A stretch of DNA of 23,238 bases from a virus. The translations under genes and the position numbers were made by a program. Positions 7,102 to 14,046 of the stretch are shown piece after piece. Under the pieces are notes generated by a model, which was given only the letters and a program-made list of their open reading frames with translations, searched no databases and was not told where the DNA came from. Within the stretch, counting starts at the first letter, position 1, and every line of letters starts with the position of its first letter. The stretch spans positions 1 to 23,238 of the IMG/VR virus record IMGVR_UViG_3300013006_000879. One strand, 5' to 3'.

Positions 7102-10100
7102 ATGAACATACTAGAGTTAGATTCCTACAACCTTGCTGACGCTGTCAAGTTTAATGACCGGTTAAATCCTCGTTTGTGGGACAAAAACGAACACCTACTG
7201 CCAGTGGTGCATGAGAAACTGCTGGCAATAGCAGATGATTTTCGTGAGTTCTTGGGTGTAACAGGATTCGAGCTCAAGGACATCACACTCAGCGGATCCA
7301 ATGCCGCTTACACATACACACCCAACTCTGACATTGATCTACACTTGGTGGTGGACTTGCCGCAGGCTGATGCCAGCAAAGTATATCGCGAATTATTTGA
7401 CGCTAAAAAATATCAATACAACGATCAACACAACATCAGCATTGGCGGATATCCTGTGGAGTTGTATGTACAAGATGCCAACAAGGCACACCATAGTCAA
7501 GGTATCTACAGTGTGTTGAACAATCAGTGGATTGACGTGCCAAAACGTCGAGATGTCGGAGTTGATGACATATCTACTCGTAGCAAGTATGAAGATCTTG
7601 CCAAAAGAATTGATACTGCTGTTGAATCCAATGACCACGAAACTATGGCTAACTTGATGAAGAAAATCAAAGCCATTCGTCAAACAGGACTAGACAAGCA
7701 CGGTGAGTTTGGTCCTGAAAATCTAGCATTTAAAATGCTTCGCAGCCAGGGTGCTATTAAACGCTTGGTTGATGCAAGAGATGCTGCCAAAGATCATGAG
7801 TTGAGTTTGCGAGAACGTGCTCGTGTTAAAAAACCATTTGTGTATGGATTCAAAACTGAAGATGTAGGATCATCCTGGGACGGAGTAAATCCCACTACCC
7901 AGATGTTCTTGAATGAAAAACCATCGTTGTCAACACAAGAAATAGTTTCAGACTTTGTTAATTACTGTGTAGAACAATTGAGCATTGAGCATGATCCAAT
8001 AGTAAAGTTCAAACGTGATCCGGCTTGGAGTGCTCGTAATAAAACATTTGGTCGTTATACCAAAGAAAACAATGTGTTGGAAGTAAGTTTAGCTGGACGA
8101 CATGTCATGGACGTACTACGCACTGTGGCACACGAACTCACACATCAAAGACAAAACGAAGTAGCAGATGTTCCAGATCATGCAGGTGAAACCGGCAGTG
8201 ACTGGGAAAACGAAGCAAACGCAAAAGCTGGTGTGCTCATGCGTGAGTATGCTCAACGACATCCTGAATATTTTGCAGATGGACAAATTGAAGAAAGCTC
8301 TGGTTATATTCCTACAAAAGCCCAGGCCAAGGACCCAAGATTCAAAATGGCATTGACAAAAGATGTACGTCCGGGTGCCACTGGCAAAGAAGCTAACAAA
8401 TTAAACCTGCACACAGATTCACAAGGTCATCCTGGATTGTTAATGACCGGACTGGCCAATTCTTTAAAAGAGTTCAAAGAAACTGGTAAATTGCCACCTA
8501 TATACGAAGACGAACTGTTTGAAATCAACATGGGTCCTGCTAGTCTACGCAAAGAGGCTGCCAAGACAGGTGCCATTGCGGGCATGGAATTTGAAATGAT
8601 TGTGCCCAATGTTGAAGGCGATGATGAAGATGCAGAGCCGGAACCAGACTGGGATTATGATCAAAGTGTTGGCGGCATCAGTGATGCGGTTGATTTCTTT
8701 GATGATGCCGGACAAAACAGCAGAAGAGACCTGGAAAGACTTCGTGAACGCATGCAAGAGAACTATGAACAATGGTTATCCGAATCTTTTGATTCTCGGT
8801 GGGACGGCGATGAGTTAGAGTTTATTTTTAACTACATTAAAGAAAATGCCAGTGCAGAAGAAATTGCAGAAATAATGGGCACAGAACCCAACGAAGATGG
8901 TGAGTATCCTGACCCAGATAAACGAGATTATCTTGATGCCGCAAACAAAATTAGCGAACAAGGCTACGGCAACTATTGGTACGATTCGGCCAGAGAGAAT
9001 GCACAAGAAGAATTCTACACAAATGCTGACCAAGAAAGCGAATGGTTAGAAGATCAAGAAATCAATACCATGCAAGATGTCATGAATACCTTTGGCACAG
9101 TTGATTGGCCACATTGGAATACACCCGGCACTGGTGGCGATAGAAGCATTGAAGATGTGGCCAATGATTTTCAAGATGCCATAGGTCGTGATGTTCAAGC
9201 CAGCGGCAGATATCATTCTGGCGAGGTAGAGCGTCCTAGCACAAAATCAGATCACTATGTGGTTGAACCTGATGGCAGTTTAGAAGGCGACGACTACGGA
9301 GACAAAGGGCTGGAGTTTGTGAGCCCTCCCTTGCCCATTGACGTAATGATCAACGACTTGAACAAAGTCAAACGCTGGGCCAAGGCCAATGGTTGCTACA
9401 CCAATGACAGCACTGGACTGCACATTAATATTTCAGTACCTGACTTTGATCGATCAAAACTTGATTTTGTTAAGTTAGCCATACTCATGGGCGACGAGTA
9501 TATACTGGATCAATTTGGCAGAAAAGGTAATTTTTATGCCAAGTCAGCAATGAAAATTGTCAAAGATAGAATTGCACAAAATCCTGACGATGCACAGGCA
9601 TTGTTGGACAAAATGAAAGGTCAGGTTGAAGAGCTTGCTTCAAGAGCAATTCATTCTGGACACACAGAAAAGTACACAAGTATCAATGTCAAGAGCGGTC
9701 ACATTGAATTCCGTTCACCCGGCGGCGACTGGCTAGATGAAAACTTTGACAAGATTGAAAACACCCTGTTGCGTTTCACAGTGGCACTGAGCGCGGCAAT
9801 GAATCCTGAAATGTATCGCCAGGAATATCTAAAGAAATTGTACAAAATATTGGCTCCCGAAGGCTCAGATGACAGCATCAAATACTTTGCCAAGTATGCC
9901 GCTGGTGAGCTGCCACAGGCTGCATTGAAGAGTTTTGTTCGTCAAGCACAACTAGACCGCAAGTTAAAGAAAGATCCAACTGGTGGTAAACGATACTGGT
10001 GGAAAGTTACTAATCCTGGAAATAGCAATGCTGGTATAGAAGTTGTTGCCACAACCAAACAAGAAGCAATCGAAAAAGCCATTGGTGCAGATGGTTACCC

Positions 10101-10791
10101 AAGCTGGGCTAACAATAAGAGGTCGCTAGTTGTTAAACCATTGAGTCCTTATCAAGAAAAATCTGATCGCGAAGACTCTGCTGAACAGACTCCCAAGTAT
10201 GAAATCTACAACAAGCAAACTGGCAACTCAGTAGAGCCTGCGGATGGAATTACCAACGATGCGGACGCATTGGTTCGCCTGAATGATTATATTGAACACG
10301 GTCCACATGCGTTGCAACGAGGGCAGGCCACTGCTATGTTTGGCATTAGGCCTGTGAATCAAGCTAGTACTACTGCGCCCAGAGGCAGGGAATATCAAAT
10401 CTTCGATCAAAACAGTCAACAAACTGCGGCAGCATTCCTAGCGCCAAGTGATGAGGCAGCACTGGCTAGACTACTTCAGTATCAGCGCAGGAACCCCGAT
10501 GATCCATATGGTGTGCGCACTGCCAATGGAGTTGAAGTAGTTGACATAGACATACCAATGGCTCCGGGTCGTGCGGCACAACCTGGTAGCACAACAGATT
10601 TACAACAACAACGCACAGCACCCGGCACATTTACTGGTGCTTGGAAGGTAGTTGTTTCTAGTACTGGTGAAGAAGTGTATCGCTTTTCGGGCATAGGTAA
10701 CAACCAAGGCGATGCCAACAGAGTTGCCGCAGACTGGGCGCGACGATCTAGATTAGACGATCCAATTGAAGTTTTACCAATCATGAGTTAA
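7102..10791 (+). CDS. multidomain nucleotidyltransferase / zincin / amidoligase protein
   Basis: 1229 residues. Residues 1-130 resemble a polymerase-beta-type nucleotidyltransferase: GSNAAYTYTPNSDIDLHL has the GS motif and DxD (D77, D79), with a possible third acid near 119-125. Residues about 275-395 carry a zinc metallopeptidase motif, HELTH at 344-348, with ENEANAKAG (369-377) as a likely third ligand. A linker module (SGYIPTKAQAKDPRF to FEINMGPASLRKEAA) leads to an amidoligase-like domain: GMEFEM (494-499), GLEFVSPP (736-743), GLHINIS (772-778), HIEFRSPGGDW (867-877). The C-terminus holds four degenerate repeats (966-1227). Amidoligases form amide bonds between amines and carboxylates using ATP. 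The combination suggests a protein or metabolite modifying polyprotein; whether it is cleaved is unknown. Confidence 0.85.
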   Translation: MNILELDSYNLADAVKFNDRLNPRLWDKNEHLLPVVHEKLLAIADDFREFLGVTGFELKDITLSGSNAAYTYTPNSDIDLHLVVDLPQADASKVYRELFDAKKYQYNDQHNISIGGYPVELYVQDANKAHHSQGIYSVLNNQWIDVPKRRDVGVDDISTRSKYEDLAKRIDTAVESNDHETMANLMKKIKAIRQTGLDKHGEFGPENLAFKMLRSQGAIKRLVDARDAAKDHELSLRERARVKKPFVYGFKTEDVGSSWDGVNPTTQMFLNEKPSLSTQEIVSDFVNYCVEQLSIEHDPIVKFKRDPAWSARNKTFGRYTKENNVLEVSLAGRHVMDVLRTVAHELTHQRQNEVADVPDHAGETGSDWENEANAKAGVLMREYAQRHPEYFADGQIEESSGYIPTKAQAKDPRFKMALTKDVRPGATGKEANKLNLHTDSQGHPGLLMTGLANSLKEFKETGKLPPIYEDELFEINMGPASLRKEAAKTGAIAGMEFEMIVPNVEGDDEDAEPEPDWDYDQSVGGISDAVDFFDDAGQNSRRDLERLRERMQENYEQWLSESFDSRWDGDELEFIFNYIKENASAEEIAEIMGTEPNEDGEYPDPDKRDYLDAANKISEQGYGNYWYDSARENAQEEFYTNADQESEWLEDQEINTMQDVMNTFGTVDWPHWNTPGTGGDRSIEDVANDFQDAIGRDVQASGRYHSGEVERPSTKSDHYVVEPDGSLEGDDYGDKGLEFVSPPLPIDVMINDLNKVKRWAKANGCYTNDSTGLHINISVPDFDRSKLDFVKLAILMGDEYILDQFGRKGNFYAKSAMKIVKDRIAQNPDDAQALLDKMKGQVEELASRAIHSGHTEKYTSINVKSGHIEFRSPGGDWLDENFDKIENTLLRFTVALSAAMNPEMYRQEYLKKLYKILAPEGSDDSIKYFAKYAAGELPQAALKSFVRQAQLDRKLKKDPTGGKRYWWKVTNPGNSNAGIEVVATTKQEAIEKAIGADGYPSWANNKRSLVVKPLSPYQEKSDREDSAEQTPKYEIYNKQTGNSVEPADGITNDADALVRLNDYIEHGPHALQRGQATAMFGIRPVNQASTTAPRGREYQIFDQNSQQTAAAFLAPSDEAALARLLQYQRRNPDDPYGVRTANGVEVVDIDIPMAPGRAAQPGSTTDLQQQRTAPGTFTGAWKVVVSSTGEEVYRFSGIGNNQGDANRVAADWARRSRLDDPIEVLPIMS
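9997..10779 (+). repeat. four degenerate ~50-residue coding repeats
   Basis: The C-terminal part of the 1229-residue protein has four related segments: WWKVTNPG (966-1013), YEIYNKQTGNSV (1033-1085), YQIFDQNSQQTA (1097-1148) and WKVVVSSTGEEVYRF (1180-1227). Each has an aromatic-x-[IV] strand, a TG or similar turn, a second strand, and an Ala/Glu helix, as in small alpha/beta modules. Divergence is high, so they are old duplications. Confidence 0.5.
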
Positions 10792-10792
10792 T

Positions 10793-11434
10793 ATGCGAGC
10801 ACAAGAATTTATTGTAGAAGTTTTTAATCAACCCTATAAAATACTTCGATGGGAAAAAGGTGACTTTGGTGATGTAGACGCAATAGCACGATTGGATGAC
10901 AACACCTTTCTAAGTATTATGTTCAACAAGGGATTTGGTAAAGATACAAAAGAGGAAACATGGAGTGTTGAGTTTTATAGAAACAACAGCCAACAAGTCA
11001 CAGGAGAAGGTGATCAACAACGTGTGTTTGCCACAGTGTTAAGTGCTATACAACAGTTTATCGACACTGAACATCCTGTTCACATTCGCTTCTCTGCTAA
11101 CAAAGATGTTGACCCAGGACAAAAATCACAAACTCGATCAAATCTATACAACAAGTTAGTTCAGCGTTATGCCAACAGTTGGGGATATAGTGTTGATATT
11201 GACGATTTTGCTGATACTACTGTATATAATTTATATACTCTACACGAAAGTGTAACGGAAAACTTTGCCGACGGCAAAGTAAAAGGCAAGAGTCGCCCAG
11301 GGCGTGTTAAACGGTCGGGTGCCAGTTGCAACGGATCAGTTACTGATCTACGTGCTCGTGCCAAGAATGCATCAGGCGAAAAGGCCAAGATGTATCACTG
11401 GTGTGCCAACATGAAATCAGGGAAAAACAAATGA
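10793..11434 (+). CDS. probable internal head protein with capsid-targeting-like N-terminus
   Basis: 213 residues. The N-terminus MRAQEFIVE|V matches the T4 internal-protein targeting peptide (MKTYQEFIAE|A), which the prohead protease removes after Glu. Residues 10-150 form an alpha/beta domain (YKILRWEKGDFGDVDAIARL, WSVEFYRNN, HIRFSANKD). The C-terminal 55 residues, from ENFADGKVKGKSRPGRVKRS to RAKNASGEKAKMYHWCANMK, are a basic module I recognise as recurring at the ends of many T4-like phage proteins, with two Cys here. It starts 1 base after the preceding stop and its TGA overlaps the next ATG (ATGA). Packaging in the head and a DNA-binding tail are inferences. Confidence 0.65.
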   Translation: MRAQEFIVEVFNQPYKILRWEKGDFGDVDAIARLDDNTFLSIMFNKGFGKDTKEETWSVEFYRNNSQQVTGEGDQQRVFATVLSAIQQFIDTEHPVHIRFSANKDVDPGQKSQTRSNLYNKLVQRYANSWGYSVDIDDFADTTVYNLYTLHESVTENFADGKVKGKSRPGRVKRSGASCNGSVTDLRARAKNASGEKAKMYHWCANMKSGKNK

Positions 11435-12159
11435 GAGCCATAGAATTTATAGTAGAGAATGCCAGTGAGATCGTGTCTGCCAGTGATGATGGCAAAACTA
11501 TCACAATTAAGGTGCGGGCACCGGATGGTACGGTACGGTCAATTGCTAATTCAAATCCAGCAATTATACAAAAATGGTTAAATCTCAAATATGGTCTAAG
11601 ACTTCCGCACAGTATTGCTAGAAAGTTTGTGGGTATACCGACTGCAATGGCAGAAGATCAAGCAGATGATCCTGACAGTTGGCAATCACAAGCGGCAGAT
11701 GCTGAACGCAATACTGAAACTGCTCGGATGTCTGCACAAGATGCTGCCGCCGGCGGACTAGCAGAACAAGAACTAGATGAAAAATCTGCAAGCAAAGCCC
11801 AGTTCCGTACAATGGCAGCGGCTGCACACAATCCAGAGTTTGCCAAGAAAGTTGGTATCAAACAGTCTGTTGCTCAAGAATTTCACAGTGCAGACAAAAA
11901 ATCAAACTACAAGACATTGCCCAAGAAAACCGCAGAAGGCGAAGTTGATGAAATGCTTGGATTTACTATTGCTCGAGCAGCCCAGCCCAAAAAGCCTGTG
12001 CCCAGTTTGGCAACAATGCGCAAAGAATTTGAAAAAGATAAATCTGCACAAATTGAAAAACCTGCACAAGGCCGCAGTGGCTCCGGCAATGTAAAATATA
12101 TTCGAAAAACAACAGATGAAGACGGCACTTGGGGCATGCTTGAACAGAAAAAGTCATGA
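11431..12159 (+). CDS. modular protein with capsid-targeting-like N-terminus
   Basis: 242 residues from the ATG at 11431, chosen over an upstream GTG because of the ATGA overlap, an AGGGAAAA ribosome site and the N-terminus MRAIEFIVE|N, nearly identical to that of the preceding protein. Residues 12-68 are a small alpha/beta domain (ITIKVRAPDGTVRSI). The middle is low complexity and acidic, with possible prohead-protease junctions MAE|D (75), LAE|Q (112), LDE|K (117). Residues 118-166 (SASKAQFRTMAAAAHNPEFA onward) resemble the DUF3008-type phage module SKxQQRFM..VAKEF. The C-terminus is basic. It is probably carried in the virion and processed; the function of each module is unknown. Confidence 0.65.
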   Translation: MRAIEFIVENASEIVSASDDGKTITIKVRAPDGTVRSIANSNPAIIQKWLNLKYGLRLPHSIARKFVGIPTAMAEDQADDPDSWQSQAADAERNTETARMSAQDAAAGGLAEQELDEKSASKAQFRTMAAAAHNPEFAKKVGIKQSVAQEFHSADKKSNYKTLPKKTAEGEVDEMLGFTIARAAQPKKPVPSLATMRKEFEKDKSAQIEKPAQGRSGSGNVKYIRKTTDEDGTWGMLEQKKS

Positions 12160-12344
12160 AAGCCAAGGAAATCATCAACGGTGCCAAACAATGGACAGCT
12201 AAGGTTCGAGTGCAAAATCCTCAGTATGTAGGATGGGTAGACGCTGTGGCATGGGCTCCTAACGCACACGTTGCAAGACAAATTTTTAAGACACAATACA
12301 ATATCCAAGACTGGCACATAGGCTCAATCAAACAAGTTCATTAA
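12156..12344 (+). CDS. small single-module phage protein
   Basis: 62 residues starting in an ATGA overlap with the upstream stop. MKAKEIINGAKQ is followed by WTAKVRVQNPQYVGWVD, AVAWAPNAHVARQIFKTQY and DWHIGSIKQV. This reads as one compact alpha/beta module: two strands, a helix with ARQIF, and a final strand. I recall similar stand-alone and fused versions in T4-like environmental phages. The first residues resemble, but lack the EFI core of, the capsid-targeting N-termini nearby. No enzyme motif is visible. Confidence 0.6.
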   Translation: MKAKEIINGAKQWTAKVRVQNPQYVGWVDAVAWAPNAHVARQIFKTQYNIQDWHIGSIKQVH

Positions 12345-12350
12345 ACTACG

Positions 12351-12358
12351 ACTAAATA
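12351..12358 (+). promoter_or_regulatory. T4-late-like promoter box
   Basis: ACTAAATA lies in the 18-base gap before the ATG at 12363, with only CACA between box and start codon. There is no Shine-Dalgarno sequence. The sequence is the same as the box at 7087. Confidence 0.4.
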
Positions 12359-12362
12359 CACA

Positions 12363-12644
12363 ATGAAACAATTTGTTCGTGTATTATGTGACGTTGAGTG
12401 TAAGTGGACTGGTAAGCCTCCTGTTTACCGTGCCTACATTGACGACGAATTGTTTGCTGAACGCACATGGATTTGGCACAACGAATATCTCGAAGAAATG
12501 TTTCAAATTGAAGCTGTGCCCGGAGATTATGCCATACGTTACGAGCTTGTGTCATCGCCTGACGCTTTTTTAAAAGTTTCAAACATACGAGTTGAGCACG
12601 GCCCTGGTAGAATAATAGATAACACTTTAAGGATTGGACGATGA
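12363..12644 (+). CDS. small beta-rich phage protein
   Basis: 93 residues: strand-rich segments KQFVRVLCDVECKW, PVYRAYIDDELFAERTWIW, YLEEMFQIEAVPGDYAIRYEL and FLKVSNIRVEHGP. The ERTWIW...EYLEEM...PGDY pattern looks like a compact beta domain found in other T4-like phages, possibly carbohydrate- or virion-binding. Two Cys (9 and 13) are close together. Its stop overlaps the next ATG by four bases. It has no ribosome site and follows a TAAATA box, so it may be expressed late from a leaderless message. Function unknown. Confidence 0.6.
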   Translation: MKQFVRVLCDVECKWTGKPPVYRAYIDDELFAERTWIWHNEYLEEMFQIEAVPGDYAIRYELVSSPDAFLKVSNIRVEHGPGRIIDNTLRIGR

Positions 12645-12841
12645 AAGCCAGTGAATTTATCAAGGAAAATGCATCTGTGGGTGGCACCTCTTCTGGTTCT
12701 GTTGCCACTGTGGCATCTCCTTTGGGCGGCGTAATATCAAGAAATGGTGATAGTTTCTTTGCTGGTAAATATACCACGGATCCTTTTCCCAATACCCCAA
12801 AAAGAATGAGAAAGAAACAAGGAAAAACAAATGTTAAGTGA
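12641..12841 (+). CDS. short protein with capsid-targeting-like N-terminus
   Basis: 66 residues starting in an ATGA overlap. MKASEFIKE|N is the clearest match here to the T4 internal-protein N-terminus. The mature part would be about 57 residues: a Gly/Ser/Thr-rich stretch (ASVGGTSSGSVATVASPLGG), ISRNGDSFFAGKY, and a basic tail (PKRMRKKQGKTNVK). Low-complexity Ser/Gly followed by a basic tail would suit a DNA-associated internal head peptide (inference). It overlaps the start of the Dps gene by 11 bases, so the two are likely translationally coupled. Confidence 0.65.
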   Translation: MKASEFIKENASVGGTSSGSVATVASPLGGVISRNGDSFFAGKYTTDPFPNTPKRMRKKQGKTNVK

Positions 12842-13271
12842 TTTGCTAAAGACCTATTTGGCCAGTACATTTTCGTACTACTTAAAAGCACACTATTTTC
12901 ACTGGAATGTGGAAGGACCTGACTTTGGCGAACTACACGATTTTTTCTCAGACATCTACGAAGATTCCTATTCGGCTGTGGATCCCATTGCTGAATACAT
13001 ACGCACCCAGGATGAATATGCACCAGGCAGTCTCTCCCGCTTCCTAGAATTGACACAAATCCCTGATCAAACCAAAGTACCACGTGCTCGTTTGATGCTA
13101 GAAGAATTACTTGCAGACACACAAACCATGATTGACCTAAGCCTGTCTGTGTTCAACGAAGCCACCGGGGCTAATCGTCAAGACATTGCCAACTTTGCCG
13201 CTGAACGCCAAAGTCAACACGGCAAATATATGTGGCAACTAAAAAGTTATTTAAAGGAAGCAAGGGCATAA
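12831..13271 (+). CDS. dps: Dps-type ferritin-like protein
   Basis: 146 residues, close to typical Dps length. FHWNVEGPDFGELHDFF is the Dps/ferritin-like signature. Assuming an ungapped alignment to Listeria Dps (offset 7), the ferroxidase ligands fall on H24, H36, D51 and E55, all present. The C-terminal helix ERQSQHGKYMWQLKSYL also fits. Dps proteins form 12-subunit cages that oxidise Fe(II) with peroxide and protect DNA. The N-terminus is short and lacks the Lys-rich DNA-binding tail. AAGGA lies upstream of the ATG, which is inside the preceding gene. In a phage it may protect DNA from peroxide damage or act inside the virion (inference). Confidence 0.88.
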   Translation: MLSDLLKTYLASTFSYYLKAHYFHWNVEGPDFGELHDFFSDIYEDSYSAVDPIAEYIRTQDEYAPGSLSRFLELTQIPDQTKVPRARLMLEELLADTQTMIDLSLSVFNEATGANRQDIANFAAERQSQHGKYMWQLKSYLKEARA

Positions 13272-13272
13272 C

Positions 13273-14046
13273 ATGGACGAAATGCACAGCATAATGCAAC
13301 GACTTGCATTGATTGAAAGTCAAATTACGCCAGACTCAGTGACCAAAGGATTAAACGCACAGCAACGGTCTGTGCCGCAGATGCCTGCACTGTTTAAGAT
13401 GCCTGCACAAGGTCCTGTGCTTGGCGGTGATCCGGATAAAAAAGCACCCAGTGCCGGCTACATGGTAGGTGCCAGTGAAGACGAAGAAGTTGAAGAAAAA
13501 GTCAGCGACTTCTTGCCTAAGAAACCAGACCATGCTAGTACTCACAAGCTGGTCAAAGGCTGGAGAACTGTACACGGACTTGACGAAGAAGTGGCCAGCG
13601 AAGATAAATTAGACAAGGTTAAAAAATCTTTTGCAGATTATCTTGACAGCATCAGCAACGAAAAACAAGACACTGATTTAAAAGACCGAGTCAAGGCCGA
13701 TACGGACCTTAAGAAAAAAGACAAAAAAGATCACAGTATTGTAGCCAAGCAGATCACTGCCGTGGCCGAAGATCCTACAGAAGAAGATCCCATCATTCAA
13801 ATGCCCACAACTCCCATGCAGAATCCTGTGTACGGCGAGTCAGCACCTGTTAAGACTGTGGCATTAGAAGACGGCCGTGCATGCGAAATACATGGTGACG
13901 AAGGAAGAGGATTTGAAATTCGTCACGGGGGACGTTCACTAAAAAGCCGTTTTAAAAATTTAGACCAAGCACAAATGGCTGTGGAAATGTACCAAGCTAG
14001 ACAACGCAAACAAAATGAGTCTGCTGATTATATTGAGGAAGCATAA
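13273..14046 (+). CDS. modular acidic phage protein
   Basis: 257 residues, starting 1 base after dps with AAGG upstream. The N-terminus MDEMHSIMQRLALIE|S could carry a cleavage site after LIE (15). The middle (65-170) is highly charged, with Lys/Asp/Glu repeats and a VAE|D junction (166). A C-terminal domain (about 192-257, VKTVALEDGRACEIHGDEGR then FEIRHGGRSLKSRF and ADYIEEA) is a compact module I recognise as recurring in phage mosaic proteins. The helix ADYLDSISNEKQ lies near 121-132. No enzyme motif is seen. The stop overlaps the next start by one base (TAATG). Possible virion-packaged or scaffold-like protein. Confidence 0.6.
   Translation: MDEMHSIMQRLALIESQITPDSVTKGLNAQQRSVPQMPALFKMPAQGPVLGGDPDKKAPSAGYMVGASEDEEVEEKVSDFLPKKPDHASTHKLVKGWRTVHGLDEEVASEDKLDKVKKSFADYLDSISNEKQDTDLKDRVKADTDLKKKDKKDHSIVAKQITAVAEDPTEEDPIIQMPTTPMQNPVYGESAPVKTVALEDGRACEIHGDEGRGFEIRHGGRSLKSRFKNLDQAQMAVEMYQARQRKQNESADYIEEA

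Noticed and set aside
11401-11430. Upstream GTG start for the 242-residue protein
   Set aside because: ATG at 11431 has the ATGA overlap, a ribosome site and an N-terminus matching the neighbouring proteins.
12352-13122. 256-codon open frame on the minus strand
   Set aside because: It lies opposite four well-supported plus-strand genes with ATGA overlaps and a Dps match; its translation has no recognisable motif and unlikely composition.
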